DNA of 64,000 bases from JACMQX01 sp044225675 (GCA_044225675.1 JBGAIH010000008.1:62001-126000), one strand, 5' to 3'; positions 26,303-34,651 are shown, counted from the first letter of the stretch. Program-made: numbers and translations. Notes: generated by a model not told the origin, from the letters alone.

Positions 26303-27484
26303 ATGGCCGCCTCCAAAGCAAGCTTCAACTGGGCCGACCCGCTGCTGCTCGACGCCCAACTCACCGACGACGAGCGCATGGTGCGCGATTCGGCCCAGGC
26401 CTACTGCCAGGACAAGCTCGCGCCGCGCGTGCTGGAGGCCTTCCGCAATGAGACGACCGATGCGTCCATCTTCCGCGAGATGGGCGGTCTCGGCCTGCTC
26501 GGCGCGACCATCCCCGAGACCTACGGCGGCGCGGGCCTGAACTACGTCTGCTACGGTCTGGTGGCGCGCGAGGTCGAGCGCGTGGACTCCGGCTACCGCT
26601 CGATGATGAGCGTGCAGTCCTCGCTCGTGATGGTGCCGATCCACGAATTCGGCAACGAGGCCACGCGGCGCAAGTACCTGCCCCGGCTGGCCACCGGCGA
26701 GTGGATCGGCTGCTTCGGCCTGACCGAACCGAATCACGGCTCCGATCCGGGCAGCATGGTCACGCGCGCGCGCAAGGTCGACGGCGGCTACGCGCTCACC
26801 GGCAGCAAGATGTGGATCACCAACAGCCCGATCGCCGACGTGTTCGTGGTCTGGGCCAAGGACGACGAAGGCGCCATTCGCGGCTTCGTGCTCGAGAAGG
26901 GCTGGAAGGGCCTGTCGGCCCCCAAGATCCAGGGCAAGGTGGGCCTGCGCGCCTCCATCACCGGCGAGATCGTGATGGAAGACGTGTTCTGCCCCGAGGA
27001 AAACGCCTTCCCCGACGTGCGCGGCCTCAAGGGCCCGTTCACCTGCCTGAACTCGGCGCGCTACGGCATTGCCTGGGGCGCGCTCGGCGCCGCCGAGGAC
27101 TGCTGGCACCGCGCACGCCAGTACACGCTGGACCGAAAGCAGTTCGGCAAACCGCTGGCGGCCAACCAGTTGATCCAGAAGAAGCTGGCCGACATGCAGA
27201 CCGAGATCACGCTGGGCCTGCAGGGCTGCCTGCGCCTCGGGCGCATGAAGGACGAGGGCACGGCGTCGGTCGAGATCACTTCGATCATGAAGCGCAATTC
27301 CTGCGGCAAGGCGCTGGACATCGCACGCCTGGCCCGCGACATGATGGGCGGCAACGGCATCAGCGACGAGTTCGGCGTTGCACGCCATCTGGTGAACCTC
27401 GAGGTGGTCAACACCTACGAGGGCACGCACGACGTGCACGCGCTGATCCTGGGCCGGGCCCAGACCGGCATCGCCGCGTTCTGA
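26303..27484 (+). CDS. gcdH: Glutaryl-CoA dehydrogenase
   Basis: An FAD enzyme of 393 residues that oxidises and decarboxylates glutaryl-CoA to crotonyl-CoA in lysine, tryptophan and glutarate breakdown. The acyl-CoA dehydrogenase fold is shown by CFGLTEPNHGSDPGSM, TGSKMWITNSPIADVFVVWA and DRKQFGKPLAANQLIQKKLA. The catalytic base is Glu373 in VNTYEGTHDVHALILGRA, as in GcdH; the neighbouring signature QGKVGLRASITGEI also favours GcdH over short-chain enzymes. It is divergently transcribed from the LysR gene. Confidence 0.95.
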   Translation: MAASKASFNWADPLLLDAQLTDDERMVRDSAQAYCQDKLAPRVLEAFRNETTDASIFREMGGLGLLGATIPETYGGAGLNYVCYGLVAREVERVDSGYRSMMSVQSSLVMVPIHEFGNEATRRKYLPRLATGEWIGCFGLTEPNHGSDPGSMVTRARKVDGGYALTGSKMWITNSPIADVFVVWAKDDEGAIRGFVLEKGWKGLSAPKIQGKVGLRASITGEIVMEDVFCPEENAFPDVRGLKGPFTCLNSARYGIAWGALGAAEDCWHRARQYTLDRKQFGKPLAANQLIQKKLADMQTEITLGLQGCLRLGRMKDEGTASVEITSIMKRNSCGKALDIARLARDMMGGNGISDEFGVARHLVNLEVVNTYEGTHDVHALILGRAQTGIAAF

Positions 27485-27497
27485 CGTCACCGCCCTT

Positions 27498-28079
27498 TCA
27501 GTCGCGCGGCTTGAGCGTCAGCTCCGGCTCGGGCGGTCGGTTCTGCTCTTCGCGGCGCTGCTGCTCCAGCTTCTGCGCGGTGAGCTTGGCCACGTACTGG
27601 AGCTTGCGCAGGTCCTCGGGATGGGCCTCCTCATGCGGGGTGAAGCTGAAGGCGCAGAGCGTGCCGTAGACCTCGCCGCTGCGCAGCACGACCGGCGTGC
27701 TCATGTAGGTGCCGACGGGATAGGACGTCTTCTGCAGCAGCGGCGCGGCCTCGGGCGAGCGGGCCGTGTCATGGATGTACTGCGGCAGGCGGCCGTCCAC
27801 GACGCGCTGGCACCAGGTCTCCTCCAGCGGATCGGACTCGCCCACCGCCACAACCTGCTGTCCCGGCCGGCTGGCGACCTGGCGGAACACCCGGCGTCCG
27901 CCGGTGAACTCCGAGACGAATACCACGTCCATGTTCATGCGCTCGCGCAGCAGGCGCAGCACCTCGGGCACGCAGTCGTCAATCGCCACATCCGCGGTGT
28001 CCGAGGTCGCCACCAGCAGTTCGGACACCTTGACGGTGAGGTCGTCGGGCCCATAGCCGAAATCGTTGAGCGGGTTCAT
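27498..28079 (-). CDS. GAF-domain protein
   Basis: A 193-residue protein with one GAF domain (about residues 25-170), marked by MNMDVVFVSEFTGGRRVFRQ, RLPQYIHDTAR, YPVGTYMSTPVVLRSGEVYG and TLCAFSF. The C-terminus is a charged helix. There is no output domain, so it may be a small-molecule or light/redox sensor acting through a partner. It is the third gene of an operon with the flavin monooxygenase and DUF2783 gene, overlapping the latter by 4 bases (ATGA). The ligand is unknown. Confidence 0.85.
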   Translation of the reverse strand: MNPLNDFGYGPDDLTVKVSELLVATSDTADVAIDDCVPEVLRLLRERMNMDVVFVSEFTGGRRVFRQVASRPGQQVVAVGESDPLEETWCQRVVDGRLPQYIHDTARSPEAAPLLQKTSYPVGTYMSTPVVLRSGEVYGTLCAFSFTPHEEAHPEDLRKLQYVAKLTAQKLEQQRREEQNRPPEPELTLKPRD

Positions 28080-28288
28080 GTCCTTGCCTCCTTGGGAAGA
28101 GAAGCCGTCGGATCGGCACTGCGCCGCAGCGCCTGGTCGATCAGCGGCAGAACGTCGCCAGCCGCTGGCTGGCGGGCGATCAGCGACAGGCTGAGCATGG
28201 ACAGCAGCAGCGGAGCTTTCGCTTCACCCGCCTCGCCCAGCGCCCGGCACAGCGCCGTGTAGCAGATATCGAGATCCTGGTCATTCAT
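28076..28288 (-). CDS. DUF2783 small protein
   Basis: A 70-residue acidic helical protein, MNDQDLDICYTALCRALGEA at its start, then LLLSMLSLSLIARQPAAGDV. It matches the pattern of DUF2783 proteins, which are commonly encoded beside FAD-dependent aromatic hydroxylases and have no known function. The start ATG at 28288 lies 8 bases inside the end of the upstream monooxygenase, and its stop overlaps the GAF gene start. Tight coupling in a three-gene operon suggests a chaperone or accessory role for the monooxygenase. Confidence 0.8.
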   Translation of the reverse strand: MNDQDLDICYTALCRALGEAGEAKAPLLLSMLSLSLIARQPAAGDVLPLIDQALRRSADPTASLPKEART

Positions 28289-29942
28289 GGCAGATCCCCT
28301 CGTTTTCCAGAGCGCGAAGCGCCGCAAGCACAGGCGCCGGATCGAGCCCGCGCCAGCGGCCCAGCACATAGCCGTCAGGCCGCACCAGCACCAGCCCGGT
28401 CGGCAGCGACCGGCCCGATCCGCTCGCAGGCGCCGGCAGCCCGTAGCGCGACCAGGCCTGCCCTGCGGTGTCGGCGTCGGGCTCGATGAGGAGCACGCCC
28501 ACACCTGCGTCGACGAGGCGCGCAAGCGCCGGCGCCAGCGCACCGTCGGCGAACACCAGGCAGGTGAAGCCGTGGCCGAAGCACTGGGTCAGGTGCATCG
28601 GCCCGTTGCGTCCGGCCAGCAGCGCCTCGGGCGCCGGCATGCCGGGCGCCGCCGCATCATGCAGCCACTCGCCCTGCTGGCCCGCATTCAGCGGTGAGCC
28701 GCTGTAGGCGATGGGGGCGCTCTGGCGCGGATTGATGAGCGCCCGCACCGCCGGGTCTTGCACGGCGAGACGCAGCGTCGCTTCGCGCAGCAGGCGGAAC
28801 GCGAAGTCCGGGGGCGCCATGAACTCGGTGCTCTTGGCGCCGTAGGCAATGTTCTCTCGCGCGGCGTGGACCCGTTCGGCCGAATAGGAGTCGAGCAGGC
28901 GCTCGGGGCTCTGGCCGTGGATCACCCGCGCCAGCTTCCAGGCCAGGTTGCCGGCATCATCGAGCCCCGAATTGAGCCCGCGCACGCCGAAGATCGGCAC
29001 GAGGTGCGCCGCGTCCCCCGCGAACAGCACGCGGCCGTGGCGGTAGCTGTCGAGCGTGAGGCACTTGGCGTTGTAGATCGAGATCCACAGGGGCTCCCAC
29101 GGCTCGTCCTCGCCGATCATCGCCAGGTGGCTGCGCACGCGCGGCAGCACGTTCTCGGGCTTGACGGCCTCGGCAGGGTCCTCGTCGTCGCGGATCTGGT
29201 AGTCGATCCGCCAGACATCGCCGGGCTGCCGGTGCATGAGCAGGGTCGAGCCCGGATTGGACGGCGGATCGAACCAGGCCAGGCGCTCGACCGGCCGGCG
29301 CGACTTCTGCACGATGTCGACGATCACATAGCGGCCGTCGTACTGCATGCCTGCGAGTTGCAGGCCCAGTTGCTCGCGCACGGTGCTGCGCCCGCCATCG
29401 CAGGCCACGACCCAGTCGGCCTGGAGTTCATGGATGCCGTCAGGCCCTTCCAGTTGGATACGGGCACCATCATCGGCTGGACGCACCTGCGCCAGCCGGG
29501 TTGCGAAGCGGACGTCGGCGGGTCGGCCGTGCGAGAGCGCTGCCTCGCAGGCCAGCGCCTCGACGTGGTGTTGCTGGATGTTGACCATGGGCGCGAAGCG
29601 CTGGGTCGGCTCGCTGGGCATCTGGAAATGGAGGACTTCCGTGTCACGCCAATAGCTGCGTCCACCCACCCATGACAGTCCGGTGCGCACGAGCCCGGCA
29701 TCCGCGCCGACCCAGCCAAGAATTTCCTGCGAGCGACGGGACATGCAGATGGCGCGGCTGCCGGTGCACCAGCCCGCATCGGCTTCCGCCACCAGGCAAT
29801 CGACACCCTCGCTGGCCAGGAGCGCGGCCAGCGTGAGCCCGACCGGCCCACCTCCTGCGATCAATACCGGCACACGCGAGGGTAGCGGGCGATGGGCCAC
29901 AGGGGGCAGGGGCAAGGGCGTGAAGGCAGTCGTGAGCGTCAT
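28281..29942 (-). CDS. FAD-dependent aromatic monooxygenase (PheA/TfdB, MhpA-like)
   Basis: A 553-residue class A flavoprotein hydroxylase. The N-terminal dinucleotide fold GGGPVGLTLAALLASEGVD lies near residue 30, the DG motif is in VVACDGGRSTVREQLGL, and the GD motif is in GRVLFAGDAAHLVPIFGVRG. A C-terminal thioredoxin-like region (GPMHLTQCFGHGFTCLVFAD) is as in phenol hydroxylase and MhpA. It is expected to hydroxylate a phenolic or similar ring with NAD(P)H and O2; the substrate is not deducible. It is the first gene of an operon with DUF2783 and GAF genes. The ATG at 29942 has no strong ribosome binding site. Confidence 0.9.
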   Translation of the reverse strand: MTLTTAFTPLPLPPVAHRPLPSRVPVLIAGGGPVGLTLAALLASEGVDCLVAEADAGWCTGSRAICMSRRSQEILGWVGADAGLVRTGLSWVGGRSYWRDTEVLHFQMPSEPTQRFAPMVNIQQHHVEALACEAALSHGRPADVRFATRLAQVRPADDGARIQLEGPDGIHELQADWVVACDGGRSTVREQLGLQLAGMQYDGRYVIVDIVQKSRRPVERLAWFDPPSNPGSTLLMHRQPGDVWRIDYQIRDDEDPAEAVKPENVLPRVRSHLAMIGEDEPWEPLWISIYNAKCLTLDSYRHGRVLFAGDAAHLVPIFGVRGLNSGLDDAGNLAWKLARVIHGQSPERLLDSYSAERVHAARENIAYGAKSTEFMAPPDFAFRLLREATLRLAVQDPAVRALINPRQSAPIAYSGSPLNAGQQGEWLHDAAAPGMPAPEALLAGRNGPMHLTQCFGHGFTCLVFADGALAPALARLVDAGVGVLLIEPDADTAGQAWSRYGLPAPASGSGRSLPTGLVLVRPDGYVLGRWRGLDPAPVLAALRALENEGICHE

Positions 29943-30079
29943 GAATGCACGGCCGGGTGTTGACCCTGCGCACTATAGACGCGCTCGTGTCTGCGGCGAA
30001 ACCCGGCGGGCGAAAGCCCATGTCAAGGGCCTTGTCCGCTGGCCGCCGGTCGCGAGACGGGTGCCGAAGCACCCGATGA

Positions 30080-30547
30080 TCAACCGCCGCGACGACGCAT
30101 CTGGCCGCGGATTTCCCCGTTGGGGTTGGCGGCGGTGTGGATGTTGAAGTACCAGCGGCCCGCCGCCAGATCGTCGGCCTGGGACTGGGTCAGCACGGCT
30201 TCACCCTGAATCGTCCCCAGTTGCGGCGTACCCAGCGTCACGGGCAGCGCCACCCCGGCATTGGACGACGGATCGGCCGGCCCGTGGAAGTGGGCAGCGG
30301 TCGGCGGGCCGCTCAGGTTCGAGAAGGTGCCGCGCCAGCTGAGCTTCATTTCGGAGGGTTTCCAGACCGCTTCGATCTGGCCCGTGCCGTAGGTCTGCAC
30401 CGGCGGAACTTCGCCAGCGCCGTTGAGCGTGGCTTCGAAGATGGTGGTCGTCATCGACGGGCGATGCGACGCGCAGCCGGCAAGGACGGCCGTGCCGATG
30501 ACCGTCACGGCCAGGGCGGTGCGCAGGAAAGTGTGGCGTGTGATCAT
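30080..30547 (-). CDS. CHRD-domain lipoprotein
   Basis: A 155-residue protein with a lipoprotein signal (ALAVTVIGTAVLAGC, lipobox LAGC), so the mature form should be membrane anchored. It holds one CHRD domain: LNGAGEVPPVQTYGTGQIE, LSGPPTAAHFHGPADP and WYFNIHTAANPNGEIRGQM. The family is named from chordin; its role in bacteria is unknown. AAGGAGAG lies 6-8 bases before the ATG. It appears to be a single-gene unit, divergent from the crotonase gene with about 225 bases between starts. Confidence 0.9.
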   Translation of the reverse strand: MITRHTFLRTALAVTVIGTAVLAGCASHRPSMTTTIFEATLNGAGEVPPVQTYGTGQIEAVWKPSEMKLSWRGTFSNLSGPPTAAHFHGPADPSSNAGVALPVTLGTPQLGTIQGEAVLTQSQADDLAAGRWYFNIHTAANPNGEIRGQMRRRGG

Positions 30548-30773
30548 TGTGATCTCTCCTTGATGCGGGTTGATGGAACCGCTTCATCATCGGGGCCGGC
30601 TCCCCCGGGGACTGTAGGACGGAGCCGCCGCCAGCTGTCGTCCCGCTGCAGCATGGGGCAAGGCGTGTGCGGCAGCCCACATTGCGCCGTCCGCTCCTGC
30701 CGCTGCACGCGCTGGCGAGGGTCGCGCCTATGATCTGCAGAGAATCACCCCCGAAGAAAAAGGAGACAACACC

Positions 30774-31697
30774 ATGCCCGCCTGGTCCACGCTGCGCATC
30801 GACAAGGATGCCGCCCAACCCCGGATCGCCCGCCTGCTGCTCAATCGGCCCGAACGGCTCAATGCCATCAATGACGAGACGCCGCGCGAGATCCGCGCGG
30901 CGGTGGACTGGGCCAATGCCGACGAGGAGGTCCACGTCATCGTGGTGGAAGGTGCGGGCAAGGGCTTTTGCGGCGGCTACGACCTGCAGCACTTCGGCGA
31001 AGGCCGCATCGACCATCCCTGCCAGCAGGAGAGTGCGCCCTGGGATCCGATGGTCGACTACGCCTTCATGAAGCGCAACACGGAAGACTTCATGTCGCTG
31101 TGGAAGAGCCCCAAACCCACCATCGCCAAGGTGCATGGCTGGGCGGCGGCCGGCGGCAGCGACATTGCGCTGTGCTGCGACCTGCTCGTGATGGCCGACG
31201 ACGCACGCATCGGCTACATGCCCACGCGCGTGTGGGGCTGCCCCACGACGGCGATGTGGACCTACCGGCTCGGCCCGACGCGTGCCAAGCAGCTCATGTT
31301 CACCGGCGACACGATCGACGGCCGCACCGCCGCCGCCTGGGGCCTGGCCAACGAGGCCGTGCCGCTGGACACGCTGGAGGCGGCCACGATGAAGCTGGCA
31401 GCCCGGATCGCCGGCGTGCCGCGCAGCCACCTCGCGATGCACAAGATGGTGGTGAACCAGGTGCTGCTGGCCATGGGTCTGGAGCAGTCGCAGCAGATGG
31501 CCACGATCTTCGACGGCGTCACGCGCCACAACCCGGAAGGCCTGTGGTTCCGCCGCTATGCGCAGGCCGAAGGCTTCAAGGCCGCAGTGCAGTGGCGCGA
31601 CAGCGGGCGCCCCATCCCGGAAGGCGAGGAAGCCCGGGAGCTGGTGCGGGCCATGGAAGAACACGCGCGGCAGGAGCGCGGCTCAAGCGGCTCGTGA
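30774..31697 (+). CDS. Enoyl-CoA hydratase/isomerase (crotonase) family protein
   Basis: A 307-residue crotonase-fold enzyme. Features are LLLNRPERLNAINDETPREI near residue 20, the first oxyanion-hole region GAGKGFCGGYDLQHF near 62, and the second KVHGWAAAGGSDIALCCDLL near 118, followed by TRAKQLMFTGDTIDGRTAAA. The usual catalytic glutamates of mitochondrial-type ECH are not clearly preserved, so hydratase activity is uncertain; it may act as an isomerase, hydrolase or lyase on a CoA thioester. A strong ribosome binding site, AAAAAGGAG, precedes the ATG at 30774. It converges on the DUF2383 gene. Confidence 0.88.
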   Translation: MPAWSTLRIDKDAAQPRIARLLLNRPERLNAINDETPREIRAAVDWANADEEVHVIVVEGAGKGFCGGYDLQHFGEGRIDHPCQQESAPWDPMVDYAFMKRNTEDFMSLWKSPKPTIAKVHGWAAAGGSDIALCCDLLVMADDARIGYMPTRVWGCPTTAMWTYRLGPTRAKQLMFTGDTIDGRTAAAWGLANEAVPLDTLEAATMKLAARIAGVPRSHLAMHKMVVNQVLLAMGLEQSQQMATIFDGVTRHNPEGLWFRRYAQAEGFKAAVQWRDSGRPIPEGEEARELVRAMEEHARQERGSSGS

Positions 31698-31752
31698 AGA
31701 GGCCGACGCGCCTGGTGCAATGCAAGCCCGCAGCACTGGCTCGCCGGTTGAG

Positions 31753-31799
31753 ACAAACAAGCAAAGAGGGCGGCAGCCACATCATGGCCGCCGCCCTCT
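31753..31799 (-). terminator. Rho-independent terminator of the DUF2383 gene
   Basis: A 10-bp stem AGAGGGCGGC (31765-31774)/GCCGCCCTCT (31790-31799) with internal secondary pairing is followed on the minus strand by TTTGCTTGTTTG. It lies beyond the 78-base tandem repeat that follows the minus-strand gene's stop codon. Confidence 0.75.
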
Positions 31800-31877
31800 G
31801 AATCACGCGAACGAATCACGCGAACGAATCCCGTGAACGATTCACGTGAACGACCCGCGTGAAAGAGTCACGCGAAG
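31800..31877. repeat. 13-bp tandem repeat, 6 units, abutting a stop codon
   Basis: Six 13-base units run without gap: two identical GAATCACGCGAAC (31800-31825), then GAATCCCGTGAAC, GATTCACGTGAAC, GACCCGCGTGAAA and GAGTCACGCGAAG. The last unit abuts the stop codon of the minus-strand DUF2383 gene at 31878. Unit four contains the perfect palindrome TTCACGTGAA; the others are near-palindromic. The region lies between convergent genes and just before a terminator hairpin. Confidence 0.95.
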
Positions 31878-32825
31878 TTACTTGGCTGCCTTGAGCGTGT
31901 CGCGCAAGGCCTTGATTTCGTCATGGTTGCGCTGGGCGCCCTGGTACTGGCGCTGCAGGAGCGTCTGAATGCCGGCGGGCAGCGGCTCCTTGAGCGCGCT
32001 GCGGTAGCGTGCCAGGGCCTTGTCTTCGCCACGCTCGCATTCCTCGAGCATGGCCAGATCGCTGAAGCCGGTCAGCGTGCCGCGCACCGCGACCCAGCCG
32101 CGATGCAGCATGCCCGACGCCGTGCCGCCTTCGTCGGCCTTGCCGCCCAGCGAACGGATCTGCGTCGCAATCTCCGAGGCAGCCATGCGACATTGCTCCG
32201 CGTGGCGCGTGAACAGCACCTTCAGGTCCTGGGCCTGCGTGTGGTCGGCGCAGGCGCGGAAGCCATATTCGCCGTCACGGCAGTTTTCCAGGATGTCGTT
32301 GAGCGTGTCGATCACGTCGTCGTTGTCGATGTCGCCAGCCTGCTCGCCGGCCGCCGCTCGCCAGTTGTCCAGGCGGTCCCAGGCGGCACGCGTGGCCGGT
32401 TTGGCCTGCGGCCACGAGAGGCTGGAGCCCGCGCGGCTGCGTTCCCAGTCTGCAGCCAGGCTCGGCTCGACGGCATCGAAGTCGTCGCCGTAGCGGCCGC
32501 GGCTGCCCCAGCCCAGACGGTAGGCCGGACCGTAATCGTCGAAGGTGCGGCCGGATTCGTAGTAGCTCTCGCGGGTGTAGGCGTCACGCCAGTAGGCCTC
32601 TTCGGCCGTGGGATTGAACGCTTCAGCCGCCGCCTTGCCGCCGAGCCCGCCTGCGACCGCACCGGCCACCGCGCCCACCAGGGCTCCGGCCGGGCCGCCG
32701 AAGGCACCCGCTGCCGCGCCCGCGACGGCGCCACCGGCTGCAGCGCCCAGGCCCGTCCCGATGGGGTGCGCCCCCGGCTCGTCCGTGATGGGGTCGCGGT
32801 TCATGTCCTTGTCTTCTGCTGCCAT
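31878..32825 (-). CDS. Glycine-zipper protein with C-terminal PA2169-type four-helix (DUF2383) domain
   Basis: A 315-residue fusion. Residues about 20-65 are a glycine zipper (GLGAAAGGAVAGAAAGAFGG, then GALVGAVAGAVAGGLGGKAA), suited to membrane insertion. A Tyr/Asp-rich middle region follows (EEAYWRDAYTRESYYESGR; YGPAYRLGWGSRGRYG). From about residue 165 a PA2169/DUF2383 four-helix ferritin-like domain is seen (DVIDTLNDILENCRDGEYGF; GMLHRGWVAVRGTLTG; ECERGEDKALARYRSAL). Related proteins occur in stress and envelope settings, but the function is unknown. The start ATG at 32825 has AGGAGAAC upstream; an open frame continues to 33572 but crosses a tandem repeat and is not coding. Confidence 0.85.
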   Translation of the reverse strand: MAAEDKDMNRDPITDEPGAHPIGTGLGAAAGGAVAGAAAGAFGGPAGALVGAVAGAVAGGLGGKAAAEAFNPTAEEAYWRDAYTRESYYESGRTFDDYGPAYRLGWGSRGRYGDDFDAVEPSLAADWERSRAGSSLSWPQAKPATRAAWDRLDNWRAAAGEQAGDIDNDDVIDTLNDILENCRDGEYGFRACADHTQAQDLKVLFTRHAEQCRMAASEIATQIRSLGGKADEGGTASGMLHRGWVAVRGTLTGFSDLAMLEECERGEDKALARYRSALKEPLPAGIQTLLQRQYQGAQRNHDEIKALRDTLKAAK

Positions 32826-33014
32826 GTCTGTTCTCCTGAGATGATGTTGAGGTGTTGCGCTGCGGAGTCGCTGGTTCTGTCGATCGGCGAGGGCCGCTTG
32901 CACCTGTTCATGGTCGCGCGCATTGCTGTGCGGGGCGGTCAGCGAAGCGGGAACCAGCCTGTAGGAGAAGGCGCCTGATACAAGTCGCGTCTGTCTGGGG
33001 GCGGTTGGCTTGCT

Positions 33015-33200
33015 CAGTGCGTGGGACGTTGCGGACGCAGACCTCGCGGAAGGCGGGCGGCGTGGACCCTTTCTGCGGAGTGCTCTGCTTGCGCTACGTT
33101 GCGGGCGCAGACCTCGCGGAAGGCGGGCGGCGTGGACCCTTTCTGTGGAGTGCTCTGCTTGCGCTACGTTGCGGGCGCAGACTTCGCGGAAGGCGGGCGG
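33015..33200. repeat. 70-bp tandem repeat, about 2.6 units
   Basis: Two full 70-base units (33061-33130 and 33131-33200) differ at only two positions; a partial, more diverged third copy precedes them (33015-33060). Each unit contains GCTCTGCTTGCGCTACGTTG and CTCGCGGAAGGCGGGCGG. Seventy is not a multiple of three, which argues against a coding repeat. The origin is unknown. Confidence 0.93.
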
Positions 33201-33383
33201 GTTTGCCGGGCCTTCACGCGCGATGACTCTTCGTGACTGCGCGTCGGCTCCCATGCACGACCTATCCGGCGGGCGTGCGCCTAAGAGTACAGGCCCCGGT
33301 CTCTCGGGCGAGCGAAGCAACGCACCGCCGGGGTGGGTGGTTCGGGGGGGCGGGCGCAGGGCCAGTCGCGCTGCGTACAAGAG

Positions 33384-33401
33384 CCGTGCATGCCTGCACG
33401 G
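33384..33401. repeat. Short perfect hairpin in the intergenic region
   Basis: CCGTGCA (33384-33390) and TGCACGG (33395-33401) form a 7-bp stem with loop TGCC. There is no T run on either strand, so it is not a typical terminator. Confidence 0.5.
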
Positions 33402-33592
33402 AGGCAGCGCCAACCCGTCGGGCGCGCTACAAAAACATCTGCGCGAGGTGCCCGGAGAACGCCCCCCCGGGCCGCCCGCCCCTGCCAACCCAGCAGGCAC
33501 GACACAGGCACAAAACAGGCACAAAACAGAACACCACCGCCTCGGGGTTCCGCCGAGTACCCTCCCCCCCACATGCGACCTAAAGTCAAGCC

Positions 33593-34651
33593 ATGACCAC
33601 GCCCCTCCGCTACCACCCCAACGACCTCCTCCGATACGCCCGCGAACTCCTGCGCGAAAGCGGTCTCGACGAAGACAAGTCGGAAGCCGTCGCCTCCATC
33701 CTCGTCGAAGGTGACCTGCTCGGCCACACCACGCATGGCCTGCAGCTGCTGGCGCCCTATCTGGCCGACATCGAATCGGGGGCGATGCGCAAGGACGGCG
33801 AGCCCGAAATCGTCGCGGACCACCCGGCCGCGCTCACCTGGGACGGCCGCCGCCTGCCGGGCCCCTGGCTCGTCCTGCGGGCCATGGACGTTGCCACGGA
33901 ACGGGCGCGCACCCAGGGCACCTGCACCGTCGTCATCCGGCGCAGCCACCACATCGCCTGCCTCGCCGCCTTCCTCCAGCGCGCCACCGACCAGGGCCTC
34001 ATGATGATCCTCACCTGCTCGGACCCCAACGCCGCGAGCGTTGCGCCCTTTGGCGGACTCGACCCCGTCTTCACCCCCAACCCGATCTCGGCCGGCATTC
34101 CCACAGGCGACGTGCCCGTCCTCATGGACGTCTCCACCTCGGCCACCACCAACGGCCTCACCGGACGGCTGCACAAGGAAGGCCGGCGCCTGCCGGCCGA
34201 CTGGGTCATGGATGCGCACGGGACGCCCGGCAATGACCCTGCCGTCCTGTTCACGCAGCCGGCCGGAACCATCCTGCCCCTGGGCGGCAAGGACTCCGGC
34301 CACAAGGGCTATGGCCTGAGCCTGCTGGTCGAGGCGCTCACCGGAGGCCTGGCCGGTCACGGCCGGGCCGACCCGCGCGAAGGCTGGGGCGCGACCGTGT
34401 TCCTGCAGATCCTGGACCCACGCGCCTTTACCGGACTCGATGCCTTCACCCGGCAGACCGGCCACGTCACTGCGCAATGCCGCGCCTCGCGGCCGGTGAC
34501 GCCAGGCACGGCCGTGCGAACGCCCGGTGAAAGCGGCGTGCGGCTCTCACGCGAGCAGCAGGCTGGCGGCGTGGCACTCTATCCGACCATCCTGCCCGCG
34601 CTCGAAGCCTGGGGACGCAAGTTCGGCGTCGCGGCGCCTGCGCCCCTCTGA
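33593..34651 (+). CDS. Ldh-family (malate/L-lactate/sulfolactate type) NAD(P)-dependent dehydrogenase
   Basis: A 352-residue member of the LDH2/MDH2 family, which oxidises 2-hydroxy acids such as malate, (S)-lactate, sulfolactate or ureidoglycolate. Seen are GDLLGHTTHGLQLLAPYLAD near residue 39, CTVVIRRSHHIACLAAFL (conserved His region), PFGGLDPVFTPNPISAGIPT and GGKDSGHKGYGLSLLVEALT. The substrate cannot be fixed from sequence. It converges on a TctCBA tricarboxylate-type transporter, consistent with growth on imported organic acids but not proof. The start is the ATG at 33593. Confidence 0.9.
   Translation: MTTPLRYHPNDLLRYARELLRESGLDEDKSEAVASILVEGDLLGHTTHGLQLLAPYLADIESGAMRKDGEPEIVADHPAALTWDGRRLPGPWLVLRAMDVATERARTQGTCTVVIRRSHHIACLAAFLQRATDQGLMMILTCSDPNAASVAPFGGLDPVFTPNPISAGIPTGDVPVLMDVSTSATTNGLTGRLHKEGRRLPADWVMDAHGTPGNDPAVLFTQPAGTILPLGGKDSGHKGYGLSLLVEALTGGLAGHGRADPREGWGATVFLQILDPRAFTGLDAFTRQTGHVTAQCRASRPVTPGTAVRTPGESGVRLSREQQAGGVALYPTILPALEAWGRKFGVAAPAPL

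Larger units (their letters stand above)
32826..33592. other. 767-base intergenic region with repeats and no credible gene
   Basis: Several frames are open here on both strands, but they are repeat-driven or GC-driven, with skewed Arg/Pro/Ala composition and no recognisable domains. The region holds the DUF2383 gene's promoter side, a 70-bp tandem repeat (33015-33200), a perfect hairpin (33384-33401) and a small AGGCACAAAAC duplication near 33510-33530, then the promoter region of the Ldh-family gene. Confidence 0.7.

Noticed and set aside
26091..26321. N-terminal extension of the LysR regulator
   Set aside because: It would overlap the palindromic LysR box and the gcdH start. LysR proteins begin close to the HTH, matching the ATG at 26090.
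33015..33200. Possible CRISPR array
   Set aside because: Adjacent units are near-identical across the full 70 bases with no variable spacers, and no cas genes are nearby.
32826..33572. N-terminal extension of the DUF2383 gene (open to 33572)
   Set aside because: It would cross the tandem repeat and have no ribosome binding site, whereas the ATG at 32825 has AGGAGAAC and begins directly before the glycine zipper.
33010..33714. Overlapping open frames in several phases across the 70-bp repeat
   Set aside because: The repeat unit length (70) shifts frame each copy, so openness reflects repeated sequence without stops. Composition is Arg/Gly/Ala-rich and no ribosome binding site or domain is present.
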